This document shows, one piece after another, positions 48,900 through 58,229 of a stretch of DNA of 64,000 nucleotides. The position numbers were made by a program, and so were the translations under genes. The stretch is taken from positions 124,001 through 188,000 of the forward strand of contig NZ_JACBZI010000001.1 in NCBI RefSeq assembly GCF_013408145.1, read 5' to 3'. Source of the DNA: Nocardioides marinus. GTDB taxonomy: Bacteria > Actinomycetota > Actinomycetes > Propionibacteriales > Nocardioidaceae. Position 1 is the first letter of the stretch. Each line of letters opens with the position of its first letter. Below the pieces are notes generated by a model. The model saw only the letters and a list, made by a program, of their open reading frames with translations, did no database searches and was not told where the DNA came from.

Positions 48900-50555
48900 T
48901 CAGCCGAGGTAGCCGCTGCGTCGGGCCTCGCGGACGACGACCTTGCGCCAGGACTTCCTGCCCAGCGCCCCGGCGGCGAACCGCAGACCGGCGATCGCGT
49001 CGTCGTACTCCGCGTCGGGCAGCAGCGTCTCGTGCATCACCAGCACCAGGCGCGCGGCGTTGACCGAGCGCTTCCTCGTGCTCCGACCGAGCTTCGCGCG
49101 CACCCGCCACAGGTAGGAGGACCAGATCTCCCCGTCGGCGTGGACGGCCTGCTCCAGGTCGGTGCGGGCGTCCTTGTCGCTGTCCATCCGGCGCAGGCAG
49201 GTGGGGTCGTCGGAGGAGTAGGTCGTGGCGTCCCAGTCGGCGACGCAGACGTCGTGGAAGCCCTTGCTGGTCAGGGCGAAGTAGTTGCCGGCGTTGAAGT
49301 CGCCGAAGCCCTCGCCCATGGCGCCGCCCGCGGTGGTCTCGCCGTAGCCGGGGACCTGGTCGTCCTGCATCGCGTGGCCGTACTCGTGCAGGATCACGTC
49401 GGCGTCCTCCGCGTCGGGGACGCCCCCGCCGCCGAAGACGATCAGGTCGTTGCCGGGCTGGTAGAAGGAGTTGTCGTAGCCCGGCAGCAGCGTCGGGACC
49501 AGGGTCTGCGGGTGGGCGTTGACGTCGGTCAGGCCGATGCGCTGCAGCCACGACTGGTAGGCGTCGACGTGGTAGTAGGTCATCGCCCCCACGAAGCGCG
49601 GGTCGCTGCGGCTGTAGGACACCGGCTCGCCCAGGGACTGGTCCAGGAACCCCGGCGAGGCGGGCAGGTCGGCCCACGGGCCGGACAGCAGCCCGAGGGC
49701 GAGGCTGGACTCGTCGAGGTGCTCCAGCGTGCGGGGTCGCAGCTGCGCGGTGAGCTCGGCCGAGTCCACCGGGACGTTGACGCCGGTGCCGGTCTCGAAC
49801 GGCGAGCGCAGCGAGGTGTCGCGCGAGGTGGCCACCGGGTTGGGGTCGAACAGCTCGGCGGTGAACGAGGCCCCGTCCCGGCCCTCCCGCCCTCCGGCGT
49901 ACCGCGCGTCGTCGGCGACCCCGAGGACCGACCCGTCGGCGGCGTCGAGGACCACCTGGCCGGCCCGGGCAGGGGTCAGTCCCACGACCGAGACGGTGAG
50001 GGTGTCGACGAGCCGCCCGTCCACCGGCCGCAGCACCCGGTCGACGTCCGGTTCGACCAGGACCTCGGTGACGCCCAGCGTCGCCAGGGCCACCGTGCGG
50101 GCCAGGGCGTCGCCGACGGGGCGGGCGACCGGCTCGCCGGGCAGGTCCGAGCCGCTGCCGGCGACCTGGACCACGCGCCCGTCCACCGCCGACACCAGGA
50201 CGTCGGTGCCGCGGACCGGTACCCCACCGCGGAACTCCCGGCCACGGACGTGGGTGCCGACCATGCTGTGCCGCACCCGCTCCCAGCGGACCGCCCCGGC
50301 GTCCACGCCCAGCCGGTCGGCCTGCCGGGACAGCGCCCGGCTCGCCCAGGTGCGCGGGCCGCCCCGCGCGGCACCGAGCCTGCCGAAGAGCGTGGTGCCG
50401 GGGCTGTCGTCGGGGCCGGTGATCGCCTCGGGGCCCAGCAGGTACGGGCGCTCGGCCGCGGCCTGCGCGTCCGGGCCGGTGAGGGTGGCCGTCGAGGGGG
50501 CGACGAGGGCGAGGACGGTGGTGGCGAGCAGCAGGCGGCGGGGCGTCGGACGCAT
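48900..50555 (-). CDS. secreted M36-type (fungalysin-like) metallopeptidase
   Basis: The 551-residue protein has a signal peptide (RRLLLATTVLALVAPSTATL) ending near an Ala-rich cleavage region. A propeptide-like region of about 230 residues follows, and a zincin catalytic domain with VILHEYGHAMQDDQV and the downstream glutamate in GEGFGDFNAGNYFAL. Spacing and order fit M36/M4-like secreted peptidases with an FTP-type propeptide. Protein degradation outside the cell is the likely role. Start is ATG 50555; GTG 50573 is an alternative. It is divergent from a TetR gene 78 bp away. Confidence 0.85.
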   Translation of the reverse strand: MRPTPRRLLLATTVLALVAPSTATLTGPDAQAAAERPYLLGPEAITGPDDSPGTTLFGRLGAARGGPRTWASRALSRQADRLGVDAGAVRWERVRHSMVGTHVRGREFRGGVPVRGTDVLVSAVDGRVVQVAGSGSDLPGEPVARPVGDALARTVALATLGVTEVLVEPDVDRVLRPVDGRLVDTLTVSVVGLTPARAGQVVLDAADGSVLGVADDARYAGGREGRDGASFTAELFDPNPVATSRDTSLRSPFETGTGVNVPVDSAELTAQLRPRTLEHLDESSLALGLLSGPWADLPASPGFLDQSLGEPVSYSRSDPRFVGAMTYYHVDAYQSWLQRIGLTDVNAHPQTLVPTLLPGYDNSFYQPGNDLIVFGGGGVPDAEDADVILHEYGHAMQDDQVPGYGETTAGGAMGEGFGDFNAGNYFALTSKGFHDVCVADWDATTYSSDDPTCLRRMDSDKDARTDLEQAVHADGEIWSSYLWRVRAKLGRSTRKRSVNAARLVLVMHETLLPDAEYDDAIAGLRFAAGALGRKSWRKVVVREARRSGYLG

Positions 50556-50633
50556 GACGGGGACAACGTCCACGGCGGCCTGCGGTCACGGCTGCGGCGG
50601 CGTGCGGCCCGCCACTCGGCTACGGTGCGCGAC

Positions 50634-51287
50634 GTGAGCACCGAGGACGCCCCGGCCCGGGGGCAGGCGACGCAGCGGGTGTGGGAGCGCTGGCGTGAGT
50701 ACGCCGCGGACCCCGCCGCCGACCTCCCCCGCATCCTCGGTGCGGCGCTGACCGCCTTCGCCGAGCACGGCTACCACGGCACCTCGATCCGCGACGTCGC
50801 GGCCGCGTCCGGGCTCTCCGTCCCCGGCGTCTACCACCACTTCCGGTCCAAGCAGGAGATCCTGCGCGCCCTCATGGACGCCACGATGGACGAGCTGCTC
50901 GGCCGGTGCGAGGCGGCGCTGCGCGACGCGGGCACTGACCCGGCGGCGCGGTTCGACGCGTTGGTGGAGTCCTTCGTGCGCTTCCACATGTTCCGCCGCC
51001 CGCAGGCCTTCGTCGGGTCCAGCGAGATCCGCAGCCTCGAGCCGGACAACCGCGCGGCGTACGTCGCCCGGCGCGACGCCGCCCAACGGATGCTCGAGGA
51101 CGTGGTGAGCGAGGGGGTCTCGGCCGGTGTCTTCTCCGCCGAGCACCCCGACGAGGTCGCCCGGGCGATCTCCTCGCTGTGCGTGGGCGTGGCGTCGTGG
51201 TACCGGCCCGACGGGCCGCTCACGCCCGACCAGCTGGTCGGGCGGCACCTCGTCCTGGCCCGGCGGATGGCTGGCGCGCCCACCTGA
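50634..51287 (+). CDS. TetR-family regulator
   Basis: The 217-residue protein has its TetR helix-turn-helix at about 32-80 (ILGAALTAFAEHGYHGTSIR, then DVAAASGLSVPGVYHHFRSK) and a TetR_C-type ligand domain with VGSSEIRSLEPDNRAAYVAR. This resembles regulators of fatty acid or acyl-CoA catabolism. It lies 80 bp before the acyl-CoA dehydrogenase in the same direction, with an inverted repeat between, and probably controls that operon. GTG start at 50634. Confidence 0.87.
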   Translation: MSTEDAPARGQATQRVWERWREYAADPAADLPRILGAALTAFAEHGYHGTSIRDVAAASGLSVPGVYHHFRSKQEILRALMDATMDELLGRCEAALRDAGTDPAARFDALVESFVRFHMFRRPQAFVGSSEIRSLEPDNRAAYVARRDAAQRMLEDVVSEGVSAGVFSAEHPDEVARAISSLCVGVASWYRPDGPLTPDQLVGRHLVLARRMAGAPT

Positions 51288-51307
51288 CCACGTGGCATCC
51301 TGCCTAC

Positions 51308-51325
51308 CGAGCGAGTGATCGGTCG
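51308..51325. promoter_or_regulatory. inverted repeat before acyl-CoA dehydrogenase
   Basis: CGAGCGA-GTGA-TCGGTCG is a 7-4-7 inverted repeat with one mismatch, 43 bp upstream of the acyl-CoA dehydrogenase start. It is a plausible site for the TetR protein encoded just before it. Confidence 0.4.
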
Positions 51326-51367
51326 GGGCCCGAGCGTCGGGTCCGACATCCCGCCGGGAGGAGAGCC

Positions 51368-52558
51368 ATGCAGGTCTCGCAGGAGATCCAGTCGATCGTC
51401 GAGCGGACCCGGACCCTGGTGCGCGAGGTCGTGCTGCCGCTCGACGACGCCCACGACGGTGACATCGAGGCCGCCGGTGGGGACGAGCTGCGCACCCGCC
51501 TGCAGGCCGCGGCCCAGCAGGCGGGGGTCTTCGCGCCGCACGCTCCGGTCGACTGCGGTGGGCTCGGGCTGGGGATGGTCGACCGTGCCCCGGTCTTCGA
51601 GGAGGCCGGCTACTCGCTGTTCGGCCCGGTCGCGCTCAACATCAACGCCCCCGACGAGGGCAACATCCACCTGCTCGACCACGTCGCCACCAGCGCCCAG
51701 CGGGAGCGGTACCTCGTGCCCCTCACTCGGGGAGAGGTGCGATCGGCGTTCGCCATGACCGAGCCGGCCCCCGGCGCCGGCGCAGACCCCTCGATGCTGG
51801 CGACCCGCGCCACCCGGGTCGACGGTGGCTGGGTCCTCAACGGCCTCAAGCGCTTCATCACCGGCGCCGACGGTGCCGGCTTCTTCATCACCATGGCCCG
51901 CACCAGCGGCGAGCCCGGCGGGGCCGGCGGAGCGACGATGTTCCTGATGCCGGCCTCGACCGAGGGCCTCACCGTCACCCGGCACGTCGGCATGGTCGAC
52001 ACCTCGATGATCGGTGGACACTGCGAGGTGCTCTACGAGGACGCGTTCGTCCCCGACGAGGACGTGCTCGGCGGTGTCGACGAGGGCTTCCGGTACGCCC
52101 AGGTGCGGCTCGGACCGGCCCGGATGACCCACGTGATGCGCTGGACCGGCGCCGTACGTCGTGCCCACGAGGTGGCCGTCTCCTACGTCGCCGGCCGGGA
52201 GGCGTTCGGATCGCGGCTGGCCGACCAGGGCATGGTGCAGCAGCTGATCGCCGACAGCGAGATCGACCTCGCCGCCACCCGCGCGCTGCTGATGGAGGCC
52301 TGCCGCGTCCTCGACGACGGCGGACGCGGCAACCAGCAGACCTCCATCGCCAAGACCTTCGCGGCGGAGGCCCTGCACCGCGTGGCCGACCGGGCCCAGC
52401 AGTTGTGCGGCGGCCTCGGGGTCTCCACCGAGCTCCCGGTGGCCAGGATCGCCCGGGAGGTGCGGCCCTTCCGGATCTACGACGGGCCCTCCGAGGTCCA
52501 CCGGTGGTCGATCGCCCGGCGCGCGGTGCGGGCCATCACCGCGGAGCAGGGCGCGTGA
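51368..52558 (+). CDS. acyl-CoA dehydrogenase
   Basis: This 396-residue flavoenzyme has FAMTEPAPGAGADPSMLATR, WVLNGLKRFITGADGAGFF and the C-terminal QLCGGLGVSTELPVARIARE with FRIYDGPSEVHRWSIARRAV. The sequence is of the ACAD10/11-like or FadE-type group that often sits beside a phosphotransferase, as it does here. The ATG follows GGGAGGAGAGCC. The catalytic region has YDGPSEVH rather than the YEGTxQ of the other two enzymes, so its substrate class probably differs (hydroxyacyl or branched acyl chains have been shown for such pairs). Confidence 0.9.
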   Translation: MQVSQEIQSIVERTRTLVREVVLPLDDAHDGDIEAAGGDELRTRLQAAAQQAGVFAPHAPVDCGGLGLGMVDRAPVFEEAGYSLFGPVALNINAPDEGNIHLLDHVATSAQRERYLVPLTRGEVRSAFAMTEPAPGAGADPSMLATRATRVDGGWVLNGLKRFITGADGAGFFITMARTSGEPGGAGGATMFLMPASTEGLTVTRHVGMVDTSMIGGHCEVLYEDAFVPDEDVLGGVDEGFRYAQVRLGPARMTHVMRWTGAVRRAHEVAVSYVAGREAFGSRLADQGMVQQLIADSEIDLAATRALLMEACRVLDDGGRGNQQTSIAKTFAAEALHRVADRAQQLCGGLGVSTELPVARIAREVRPFRIYDGPSEVHRWSIARRAVRAITAEQGA

Positions 52559-53607
52559 GCATGGAGCTCAGCGGGACCGAGCTGTCGGCCGTCGCGGCGC
52601 AGATGTCCGCCGCGGGCGTCGACCTCGCCGGGCCGCTGACCGCGCGGCTGATCGCAGGCGGCCGCTCCAACCTCACCTTCCGCCTCGACGACGGGGCCTC
52701 GGCCTGGGTGCTGCGCACCCCACCGCGGGCGGGTCGCACCCCCTCGGCGCACGACGTGGCGCGGGAGTTCCGGGTGACGTCGGCGCTGGGGACCACCGAC
52801 GTCCCGGTCCCGCCGGCCGTCGTCCTGTGCGAGGACGAGTCGCTGATCGGCGGGCCGTTCGCGGTCGCCGGCTTCGTGCCCGGGGCCACCGTGCAGACCG
52901 CGGCCCAGCTCGACGGCCTCGACGACACCGTGGTCTCCTCCGTGGTCTCGGCGCTGGCCTCGACGCTGGCGGCCCTGCACCGGGTCGACCACGTGGCCGC
53001 CGGGCTGGAGCGCTTCGGCAGACCCGACGGGTACGCCGCCCGTCAGCTCAGGCGCTGGGCCGGGCAGTGGGAGATCGTGGGCGCGGCCTTCGACCCCGCC
53101 GTGCGTGCGGCCGCCGCAACCCTGGTCACCGCCCTGGGGGACCGGCTGCCCCGCCAGGCCGCGACCGGCGTCGTGCACGGGGACTACCGCATCGACAACA
53201 CGCTGCTCGCGCTGCCGGACGGTCCCCGGGAGGAGGGCTGCGAGCCGTCCGTGGCGGCCGTCGTCGACTGGGAGCTCTCGACCATCGGCGACCCGGTCGC
53301 GGACGTGGCGATGATGTGCGTCTACCGGCACCCCGTGTTCGACCAGGTCATCGGCGAGCCCACCGCCTGGGCGAGCCCCCGGCTGCCCGGGGCCACGGGC
53401 CTCGCGGCGGCGTACGAGGCGGCGGGCGGTGTGGACCTGGTCGACCTCGACGAGCACCTGGCCCTGGGCTACCTCAAGCTCGCCGTCATCGCCGCCGGCA
53501 TCGACCACCGCTACCGGGCCGGTGCCGCCGCCGGCTCCGGCTTCGACACCGCCGGCCAGGCCGTGCCGGTGCTGCTCGAGGAGGGCCTGGCGGTCCTGCG
53601 GGGGTAG
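52555..53607 (+). CDS. APH-family phosphotransferase (ACAD10/11-partner type)
   Basis: The 350-residue kinase-like protein has an N-terminal IAGGRSNLTFRLDDGASAWV loop and the catalytic segment GVVHGDYRIDNTLLALP, with VVDWELSTIGDPVADVAMMC as the metal-binding aspartate region. Domains of this type are fused to acyl-CoA dehydrogenase in ACAD10/11, where they phosphorylate 4-hydroxyacyl-CoA so it can be isomerised. Here the two are adjacent genes with GTGA overlap, so the same chemistry is inferred. It is the last gene of the operon before a strong terminator. Confidence 0.87.
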   Translation: MSMELSGTELSAVAAQMSAAGVDLAGPLTARLIAGGRSNLTFRLDDGASAWVLRTPPRAGRTPSAHDVAREFRVTSALGTTDVPVPPAVVLCEDESLIGGPFAVAGFVPGATVQTAAQLDGLDDTVVSSVVSALASTLAALHRVDHVAAGLERFGRPDGYAARQLRRWAGQWEIVGAAFDPAVRAAAATLVTALGDRLPRQAATGVVHGDYRIDNTLLALPDGPREEGCEPSVAAVVDWELSTIGDPVADVAMMCVYRHPVFDQVIGEPTAWASPRLPGATGLAAAYEAAGGVDLVDLDEHLALGYLKLAVIAAGIDHRYRAGAAAGSGFDTAGQAVPVLLEEGLAVLRG

Positions 53608-53623
53608 CGGGGGGGGTAGGACT

Positions 53624-53697
53624 GGTCGGGATAGTCCGCATCCCATCGCACCCTCAGCGCACGCTGAGGGTGCGATTTCCTGCGGAGTATCCCGACC
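53624..53697. terminator. long imperfect hairpin terminator
   Basis: Two 36-base arms (53624-53659 and 53662-53697) pair except for one G/C mismatch and a short internal mismatch of four bases. The inner ATCGCACCCTCAGCG stem is 15 bp. It lies between the convergent phosphotransferase and DisA genes, 6 bp from the DisA stop, and can serve both. Confidence 0.8.
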
Positions 53698-53703
53698 GGC
53701 GCC

Positions 53704-54786
53704 TCAGACGTAGCGCTCGAGGATCGTGGACTCCGCCAGCCGGGAGAGACCTTCGCGGACCGAGCGGGCCCGCAGCTCGCCGACCCCGTCGACGGCCTGG
53801 AGGTCGTCGACGCCGGCGGAGAGCAGCTTCTGCAGGGTGCCGAAGTGGTCGACGAGCCGGTCCACCACGCTGCCGGGCAGGCGGGGGACCTTGGCGAGCA
53901 GCCGGTAGCCGCGCGGCGCGACCGCGCCGTCGAGGTGCTCGCCGTTGCCCAGGCCCAGCACGCGGGCGACGGCAGCGGGGTCGACCAGCTCGGTCGGGGA
54001 GAGGCCGGCCATCGTGGCCAGCAGGTCCGAGGGGTCGTCGAGGGGGTGGGCGTCGGGGAGGTAGTCGCGCACCACCAGCTCGCGCTCGGAGTCGACGCCG
54101 GTGATCAGCTCCTCCAGCTGCAGGGACAGCAGTCGGCCGTCGGTGCCGAGCTCGAGCACGTAGTCCTCGATCTCGCGGGCGATCCTGGTCACCATCTCCA
54201 GGCGCTGGGCCACCACCGCGACGTCGCGGACGGTCACGAGGTCCTCGATCTCCAGCGCCGACAGCGTCGAGGAGACCTCGTCGAGGCGCAGCTTGTAGCG
54301 CTCGAGGGTCGCCAGCGCCTGGTTGGCGCGGGACAGGATCTGCCCGGAGTCCTCCAGGACGTGCCGGGTCTCGCCGACGTACGCCGCGATGATCTGCATC
54401 GACTGGCTGACCGAGATCACGGGGAACCCGGTCTGCTTGGCGACCCGGTCGGCGGTGCGGTGCCGGGTGCCGGTCTCCTCGGAGGGGATGGTGTGGTCGG
54501 GCATCAGGTGGACCGCGGCCCGGATGATCCGGTTGAGGTCGCGGTCGACGATGATCGCGCCGTCCATCTTGGCCAGCTCGCGCAGCCCGGTCGCGGTGAA
54601 CGGCACGTCGAGCTCGAAGCCACCGGTGCTGATCGCGTCGACGGTGCGGTCGCGGCCGATGACGATCAACGCGCCGGTGCGGCCGCGCAGGATGCGCTCC
54701 AGGCCGTCGCGCAACGGCGTGCCGGGCGCGATCGACGCGAGCGTCTCGCGCAGTCGCAGTGTGTCGTCGGTGCGGTCGCTCCCCAC
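53704..54786 (-). CDS. disA: DNA integrity scanning protein DisA (diadenylate cyclase)
   Basis: The 360-residue protein makes cyclic di-AMP from two ATP. The DAC domain (about 20-150) has the catalytic motifs [19 protein letters not shown] and [21 protein letters not shown] helical linker follows, and the C-terminal helix-hairpin-helix DNA-binding part shows [20 protein letters not shown]. DisA scans DNA and falls silent at recombination intermediates. GTG start with GGAGGAG. It is 73 bp downstream of radA in the same direction, the usual pairing in actinobacteria; RadA is known to modulate DisA. Confidence 0.96.
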   Translation of the reverse strand: MGSDRTDDTLRLRETLASIAPGTPLRDGLERILRGRTGALIVIGRDRTVDAISTGGFELDVPFTATGLRELAKMDGAIIVDRDLNRIIRAAVHLMPDHTIPSEETGTRHRTADRVAKQTGFPVISVSQSMQIIAAYVGETRHVLEDSGQILSRANQALATLERYKLRLDEVSSTLSALEIEDLVTVRDVAVVAQRLEMVTRIAREIEDYVLELGTDGRLLSLQLEELITGVDSERELVVRDYLPDAHPLDDPSDLLATMAGLSPTELVDPAAVARVLGLGNGEHLDGAVAPRGYRLLAKVPRLPGSVVDRLVDHFGTLQKLLSAGVDDLQAVDGVGELRARSVREGLSRLAESTILERYV

Positions 54787-54798
54787 GGATCTCCTCCA

Positions 54799-54820
54799 GC
54801 CCTCCGGCGCACCGGAGGGC
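54799..54820 (-). other. hairpin in the radA-disA gap
   Basis: GCCCTCCGG and CCGGAGGGC form a 9-bp perfect stem with a 4-base loop, 12 bp before the disA start and directly beside its ribosome binding site. In RNA it could attenuate disA, act as a partial terminator after radA, or be a processing site. Confidence 0.5.
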
Positions 54821-54859
54821 GCCGTGCAGGAAGTGTAGAGCCGCCCGGCCGCGTCGAGC

Positions 54860-56290
54860 TCAGAACTCCGGCGCGCGCGGGACGCGGCCGGCCTCCCGGC
54901 CGGTCAGCCGCAGCACGTCGAGGGCGGTCAGGACGCCGGGGACCTCGATGACGCGCATCCCGTCGACGGTGCGCGCCGGCCGGGCCGCCGAGGAGCGCTG
55001 GCCGGGCTCGGCGGGGACGACGGCGACGCGGAAGCCGAGCCGTGCGGCCTCGGCGAGCCGCTGGGGCAGGTCACGGACCCGCCGCAGCTCGCCGGCCAGC
55101 CCGATCTCCCCGATCGCGATGGTGCCGGTGGGGGCGGCCTCCCCGAGGTGGGAGGAGACCAGGGCGACCGCGAGCGCGAGGTCGCTGGCCGGCTCGTGCA
55201 GGCGAGCCCCACCGACGGTGGAGGCGAAGACGTCGCTGCCGTGCAGGCGCAACCCGCAGTGCCGCTCGAGGACGGCGAGGACCAGGGCGGTGCGGGAGGA
55301 GTCCAGCCCGCTGACGGTGCGGCGCGGCTTGTCCAGGGCGCTGGGCGTCACCAGGGCCTGGACCTCCGCGAGCAGGGGACGTCGTCCCTCCATCGTCACC
55401 GCCACGCAGGTGCCAGGCACCCGGCCGTGGTGCTGCTCGACGAAGAGCCCCGTCGGGTCGGCCACGGCCTCGATGCCGGTGGCGTCGAGCTGGAAGCAGC
55501 CGACCTCGTCGACCGGGCCGAAACGGTTCTTCATCGCGCGGACCATCCGGAAGCGGCTGTTGCGGTCGCCCTCGAAGTGCAGCACCACGTCGACGAGGTG
55601 CTCGAGCACCCGGGGGCCGGCGATGGAGCCGTCCTTGGTGACGTGGCCGACGAGGATGGTGGTGATGTTGCGGGTCTTGGCCACCCGGATGAGAGCGGCC
55701 GCGACCTCCTTGACCTGGGTGACACCCCCGGGCACGCCGTCGATGCCCGAGGCGCCGATGGTCTGCACCGAGTCGATGACCAGCAGCGTGGGCCGGGTCT
55801 GCTCGACGTGGGTGAGCAGCGCCCCGAGGTCGGTCTCGGCGGCGAGGAAGAGCTCGGGCTCCACGGCGTTGGTGCGGTCGGCACGCAAGCGCACCTGGGA
55901 GGCCGACTCCTCGCCGGTGACGTAGAGGGTGCGGTGGCGGTAGCGCGCGGTCTGGGCGGCCACCTCCAGCAGCAGCGTGCTCTTGCCGACACCGGGCTCG
56001 CCGGCCAGCAGGATCGCGGCGCCGGGGACCAGGCCGCCCCCCAGGACGCGGTCGAGCTCGGGCACCCCGCTGCTGCGGAAGGCCGAGGTCTCGACCGCGA
56101 CGTCCCCGATGGGCACGGCCGGAGCGGTGACCGGCGCGGCCGCGGTGCGCAGCGTCGGCGCCGCGGTCTCGGTCACCGAGCCCCAGGACTGGCACTCCCC
56201 GCAGCGACCCACCCACTTGGCGGTCTCCCAGCCGCACTCGGAGCAGCGGTAGGCGGGCTTCGGCGGGCGGGCGGGGCGTGCGGCGGGCAT
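54860..56290 (-). CDS. radA: DNA repair protein RadA
   Basis: This 476-residue protein has the N-terminal zinc finger [19 protein letters not shown], Walker [21 protein letters not shown], the RadA-specific [20 protein letters not shown] (KNRFG) and a C-terminal Lon-like domain ending [12 protein letters not shown]. RadA is a hexameric helicase that extends branch migration in recombination. Its gene precedes disA. Length and motifs are normal for the family. Confidence 0.96.
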   Translation of the reverse strand: MPAARPARPPKPAYRCSECGWETAKWVGRCGECQSWGSVTETAAPTLRTAAAPVTAPAVPIGDVAVETSAFRSSGVPELDRVLGGGLVPGAAILLAGEPGVGKSTLLLEVAAQTARYRHRTLYVTGEESASQVRLRADRTNAVEPELFLAAETDLGALLTHVEQTRPTLLVIDSVQTIGASGIDGVPGGVTQVKEVAAALIRVAKTRNITTILVGHVTKDGSIAGPRVLEHLVDVVLHFEGDRNSRFRMVRAMKNRFGPVDEVGCFQLDATGIEAVADPTGLFVEQHHGRVPGTCVAVTMEGRRPLLAEVQALVTPSALDKPRRTVSGLDSSRTALVLAVLERHCGLRLHGSDVFASTVGGARLHEPASDLALAVALVSSHLGEAAPTGTIAIGEIGLAGELRRVRDLPQRLAEAARLGFRVAVVPAEPGQRSSAARPARTVDGMRVIEVPGVLTALDVLRLTGREAGRVPRAPEF

Positions 56291-56403
56291 GGCGGGAACG
56301 CTAGGTCACCGCGCCGACAGTCCTGTGCAGGTGCCGCGGGAGTCCCGGACGGACCGAGCGTGGGACGCCGCCCGCGCGCGCGGATATGCTGCCCGCACCG
56401 TGT

Positions 56404-56415
56404 TGGATCGATCCA
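56404..56415. promoter_or_regulatory. LacI-type palindrome
   Basis: TGGATCGATCCA is a perfect 12-bp palindrome with a central CG, 20 bp before the LacI-family gene and 6 bp before its GGAGG site. Central-CG palindromes are typical LacI operators, so autorepression is likely. Confidence 0.6.
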
Positions 56416-56434
56416 TGCCAGGAGGTGCGGTCAG

Positions 56435-57481
56435 GTGAGCCGGATCCCCGGTCGACTGTCGACCACCCCGCCGACCCTGGCCGACGTCGCCGAGCGGGCA
56501 GGCGTCTCGCGCCAGACCGTCTCCAACGCCGTCAACAACCCCGACCTGCTGCGCGCCGACACGCTCGCGCGGGTGCAGGAGGCGATCGCCGAGCTCGGCT
56601 ACCTGCCCAACCGCGCCGCCCGCAACCTGCGCACCCGCGCCTCGCACCTCATCGGCCTGAGGATCCAGCCGGTGCAGGAGGGCACCGCCAACGCGACCAT
56701 GGACCGCTTCGTGCACTCCCTGGTCGAGACCTCCCGCGAGGCCGGCTACCACGTCCTGCTCTTCGCGGGGGAGCCCGGCGAGCCGCTGGCCGGGTACGAC
56801 GACCTGCTGCGCTCCACCGCCGTCGACGCCTTCGTCGTCACCGACACCTACCTCGGCAACCCCCAGGCCACGTGGCTGGACTCGCGCCGGGCGCCGTTCG
56901 TGGCCTTCGGTCGGCCGTGGGAGAACCCCTCGGCCACCCACGCATGGGTCGACGTCGACGGTGCCGCGGGCTGCCAGCTGGCCACCGACCACCTGCTCGA
57001 CAAGGGCCACGAGCGGATCGCCTGGATCGGCTGGCGCAAGGACTCCCGCATCGGTGAGGACCGTCGCGCCGGCTGGCACCGCGCCATGCACGCGCGCGGG
57101 CTGCCCACGACCGGCCTGGCCTCGCGCGTGGAGGACACCGTGGTCTCCGGGCGGTCGGCCGCCGGCGTACTCCTCGACGAGGCGCGGCCCACCGCCTTCG
57201 TCTGTGCCTCCGACACCCTCGCGATGGGGGTGCTGCACACCCTGCACGAGCGTGGGCTGCGCGCCGGTGACGACGTCGCGGTGGTCGGGTTCGACGACTC
57301 CCAGGTCGCGCAGGTGGTGCGGCCCGGGCTCTCGTCGGTGCGCCAGCCCCTGGAGCAGGTCGCCGTCGAGGTCGTGAAGGCGATGGAGGGCCTCCTCGGC
57401 CACCCGCGCGTGGCGCATCCCGGGGTCCTGCTGACCCCGTCCCTGGAGGTCCGCGACTCCTCCGGGCCCGACCGCCGCTGA
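56435..57481 (+). CDS. LacI-family transcriptional regulator
   Basis: The 348-residue protein has an N-terminal helix-turn-helix TLADVAERAGVSRQTVSNAV, then NNPDLLRADTLARVQEAIAE, and a sugar-binding-protein-like sensor domain with AFVCASDTLAMGVLHTLHER and VAVVGFDDSQVAQVVRPGLS. GTG start at 56435 after CAGGAGG. No sugar operon adjoins, so its targets are elsewhere or unknown. The palindrome just before the gene suggests autorepression. Confidence 0.9.
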   Translation: MSRIPGRLSTTPPTLADVAERAGVSRQTVSNAVNNPDLLRADTLARVQEAIAELGYLPNRAARNLRTRASHLIGLRIQPVQEGTANATMDRFVHSLVETSREAGYHVLLFAGEPGEPLAGYDDLLRSTAVDAFVVTDTYLGNPQATWLDSRRAPFVAFGRPWENPSATHAWVDVDGAAGCQLATDHLLDKGHERIAWIGWRKDSRIGEDRRAGWHRAMHARGLPTTGLASRVEDTVVSGRSAAGVLLDEARPTAFVCASDTLAMGVLHTLHERGLRAGDDVAVVGFDDSQVAQVVRPGLSSVRQPLEQVAVEVVKAMEGLLGHPRVAHPGVLLTPSLEVRDSSGPDRR

Positions 57482-57492
57482 CCCCTCGCCCG

Positions 57493-58191
57493 TCAGGTAC
57501 GACGCCACCACACGTCGCCGGCGTAGTCGATCTCCAGCGTGGTGCCGGGCAGGTCGGCGAGCACCTCGCGGGCCGTGGGGGTCGGGAGCTCGATCGACAC
57601 GACCGACTCGAGGTCCTCGCGGGTGTCGAAGGACCAGCGGGTGAGGACGGGGATGCGCCGGTAGCCGGCCGAGGCCCAGAACTCCCGCTTGGCCTCCGGG
57701 CCGGGCAGGTCGGGGAAGCCGCGGGCGAACCAGCCGCCGAAGGTCGACCGGGAGGAGTCGTTGTCCACCACGACGTGCACCCCGCCGGGCCGCAGCAGCC
57801 GTGCGACCTCGGCCAGGCCGGGCTCGCAGCCGGGGCCGAAGAAGTAGGCCCAGCGCGAGTGCACGAGGTCGACCGAGGCCTCGGGCAGGGGGACCTCCTG
57901 GGCGGTCCCCTCGAGGACGGTCACCGAGGGGAGGCGCCGGGTGCGTCGGGTGGCGATGGCGCGCAGGTCGGGGTGCGGCTCGACGCCGGTCACGGTGCGG
58001 GCCGAGGCAGCGAAGCGGCGCAGGTGGAAGCCGCTGCCGCAGCCGAGGTCGAGGACGTCGAGCCCGGCCCAGTCGCGTACCGAGCCGATGGCGTCCTCGA
58101 CGAGGCCGTCGGGGTCGAAGGCACGGTTCTCGACCTCGTAGGCCTCGGTGTGGTGCCAGATGTTGGGCGACGGGCGGGTGCCGTCGGGCAC
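57493..58191 (-). CDS. SAM-dependent methyltransferase
   Basis: This 232-residue class I methyltransferase has the SAM loop VLDLGCGSGFHLRRFAASAR, motif II TGVEPHPDLRAIATRR and a motif near VDLVHSRWAYFFGPGCEPGL. Type 11-like; no acceptor signature. The GTG at 58191 follows GAGGGG; the reading frame also runs further upstream over the glyoxalase-like gene. It follows that gene by 38 bp on the same strand. Confidence 0.85.
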   Translation of the reverse strand: MPDGTRPSPNIWHHTEAYEVENRAFDPDGLVEDAIGSVRDWAGLDVLDLGCGSGFHLRRFAASARTVTGVEPHPDLRAIATRRTRRLPSVTVLEGTAQEVPLPEASVDLVHSRWAYFFGPGCEPGLAEVARLLRPGGVHVVVDNDSSRSTFGGWFARGFPDLPGPEAKREFWASAGYRRIPVLTRWSFDTREDLESVVSIELPTPTAREVLADLPGTTLEIDYAGDVWWRRT

Positions 58192-58229
58192 CGCCGGCCC
58201 CTCGGGCGGCGGTGGGGGAGCGGGCGTGC

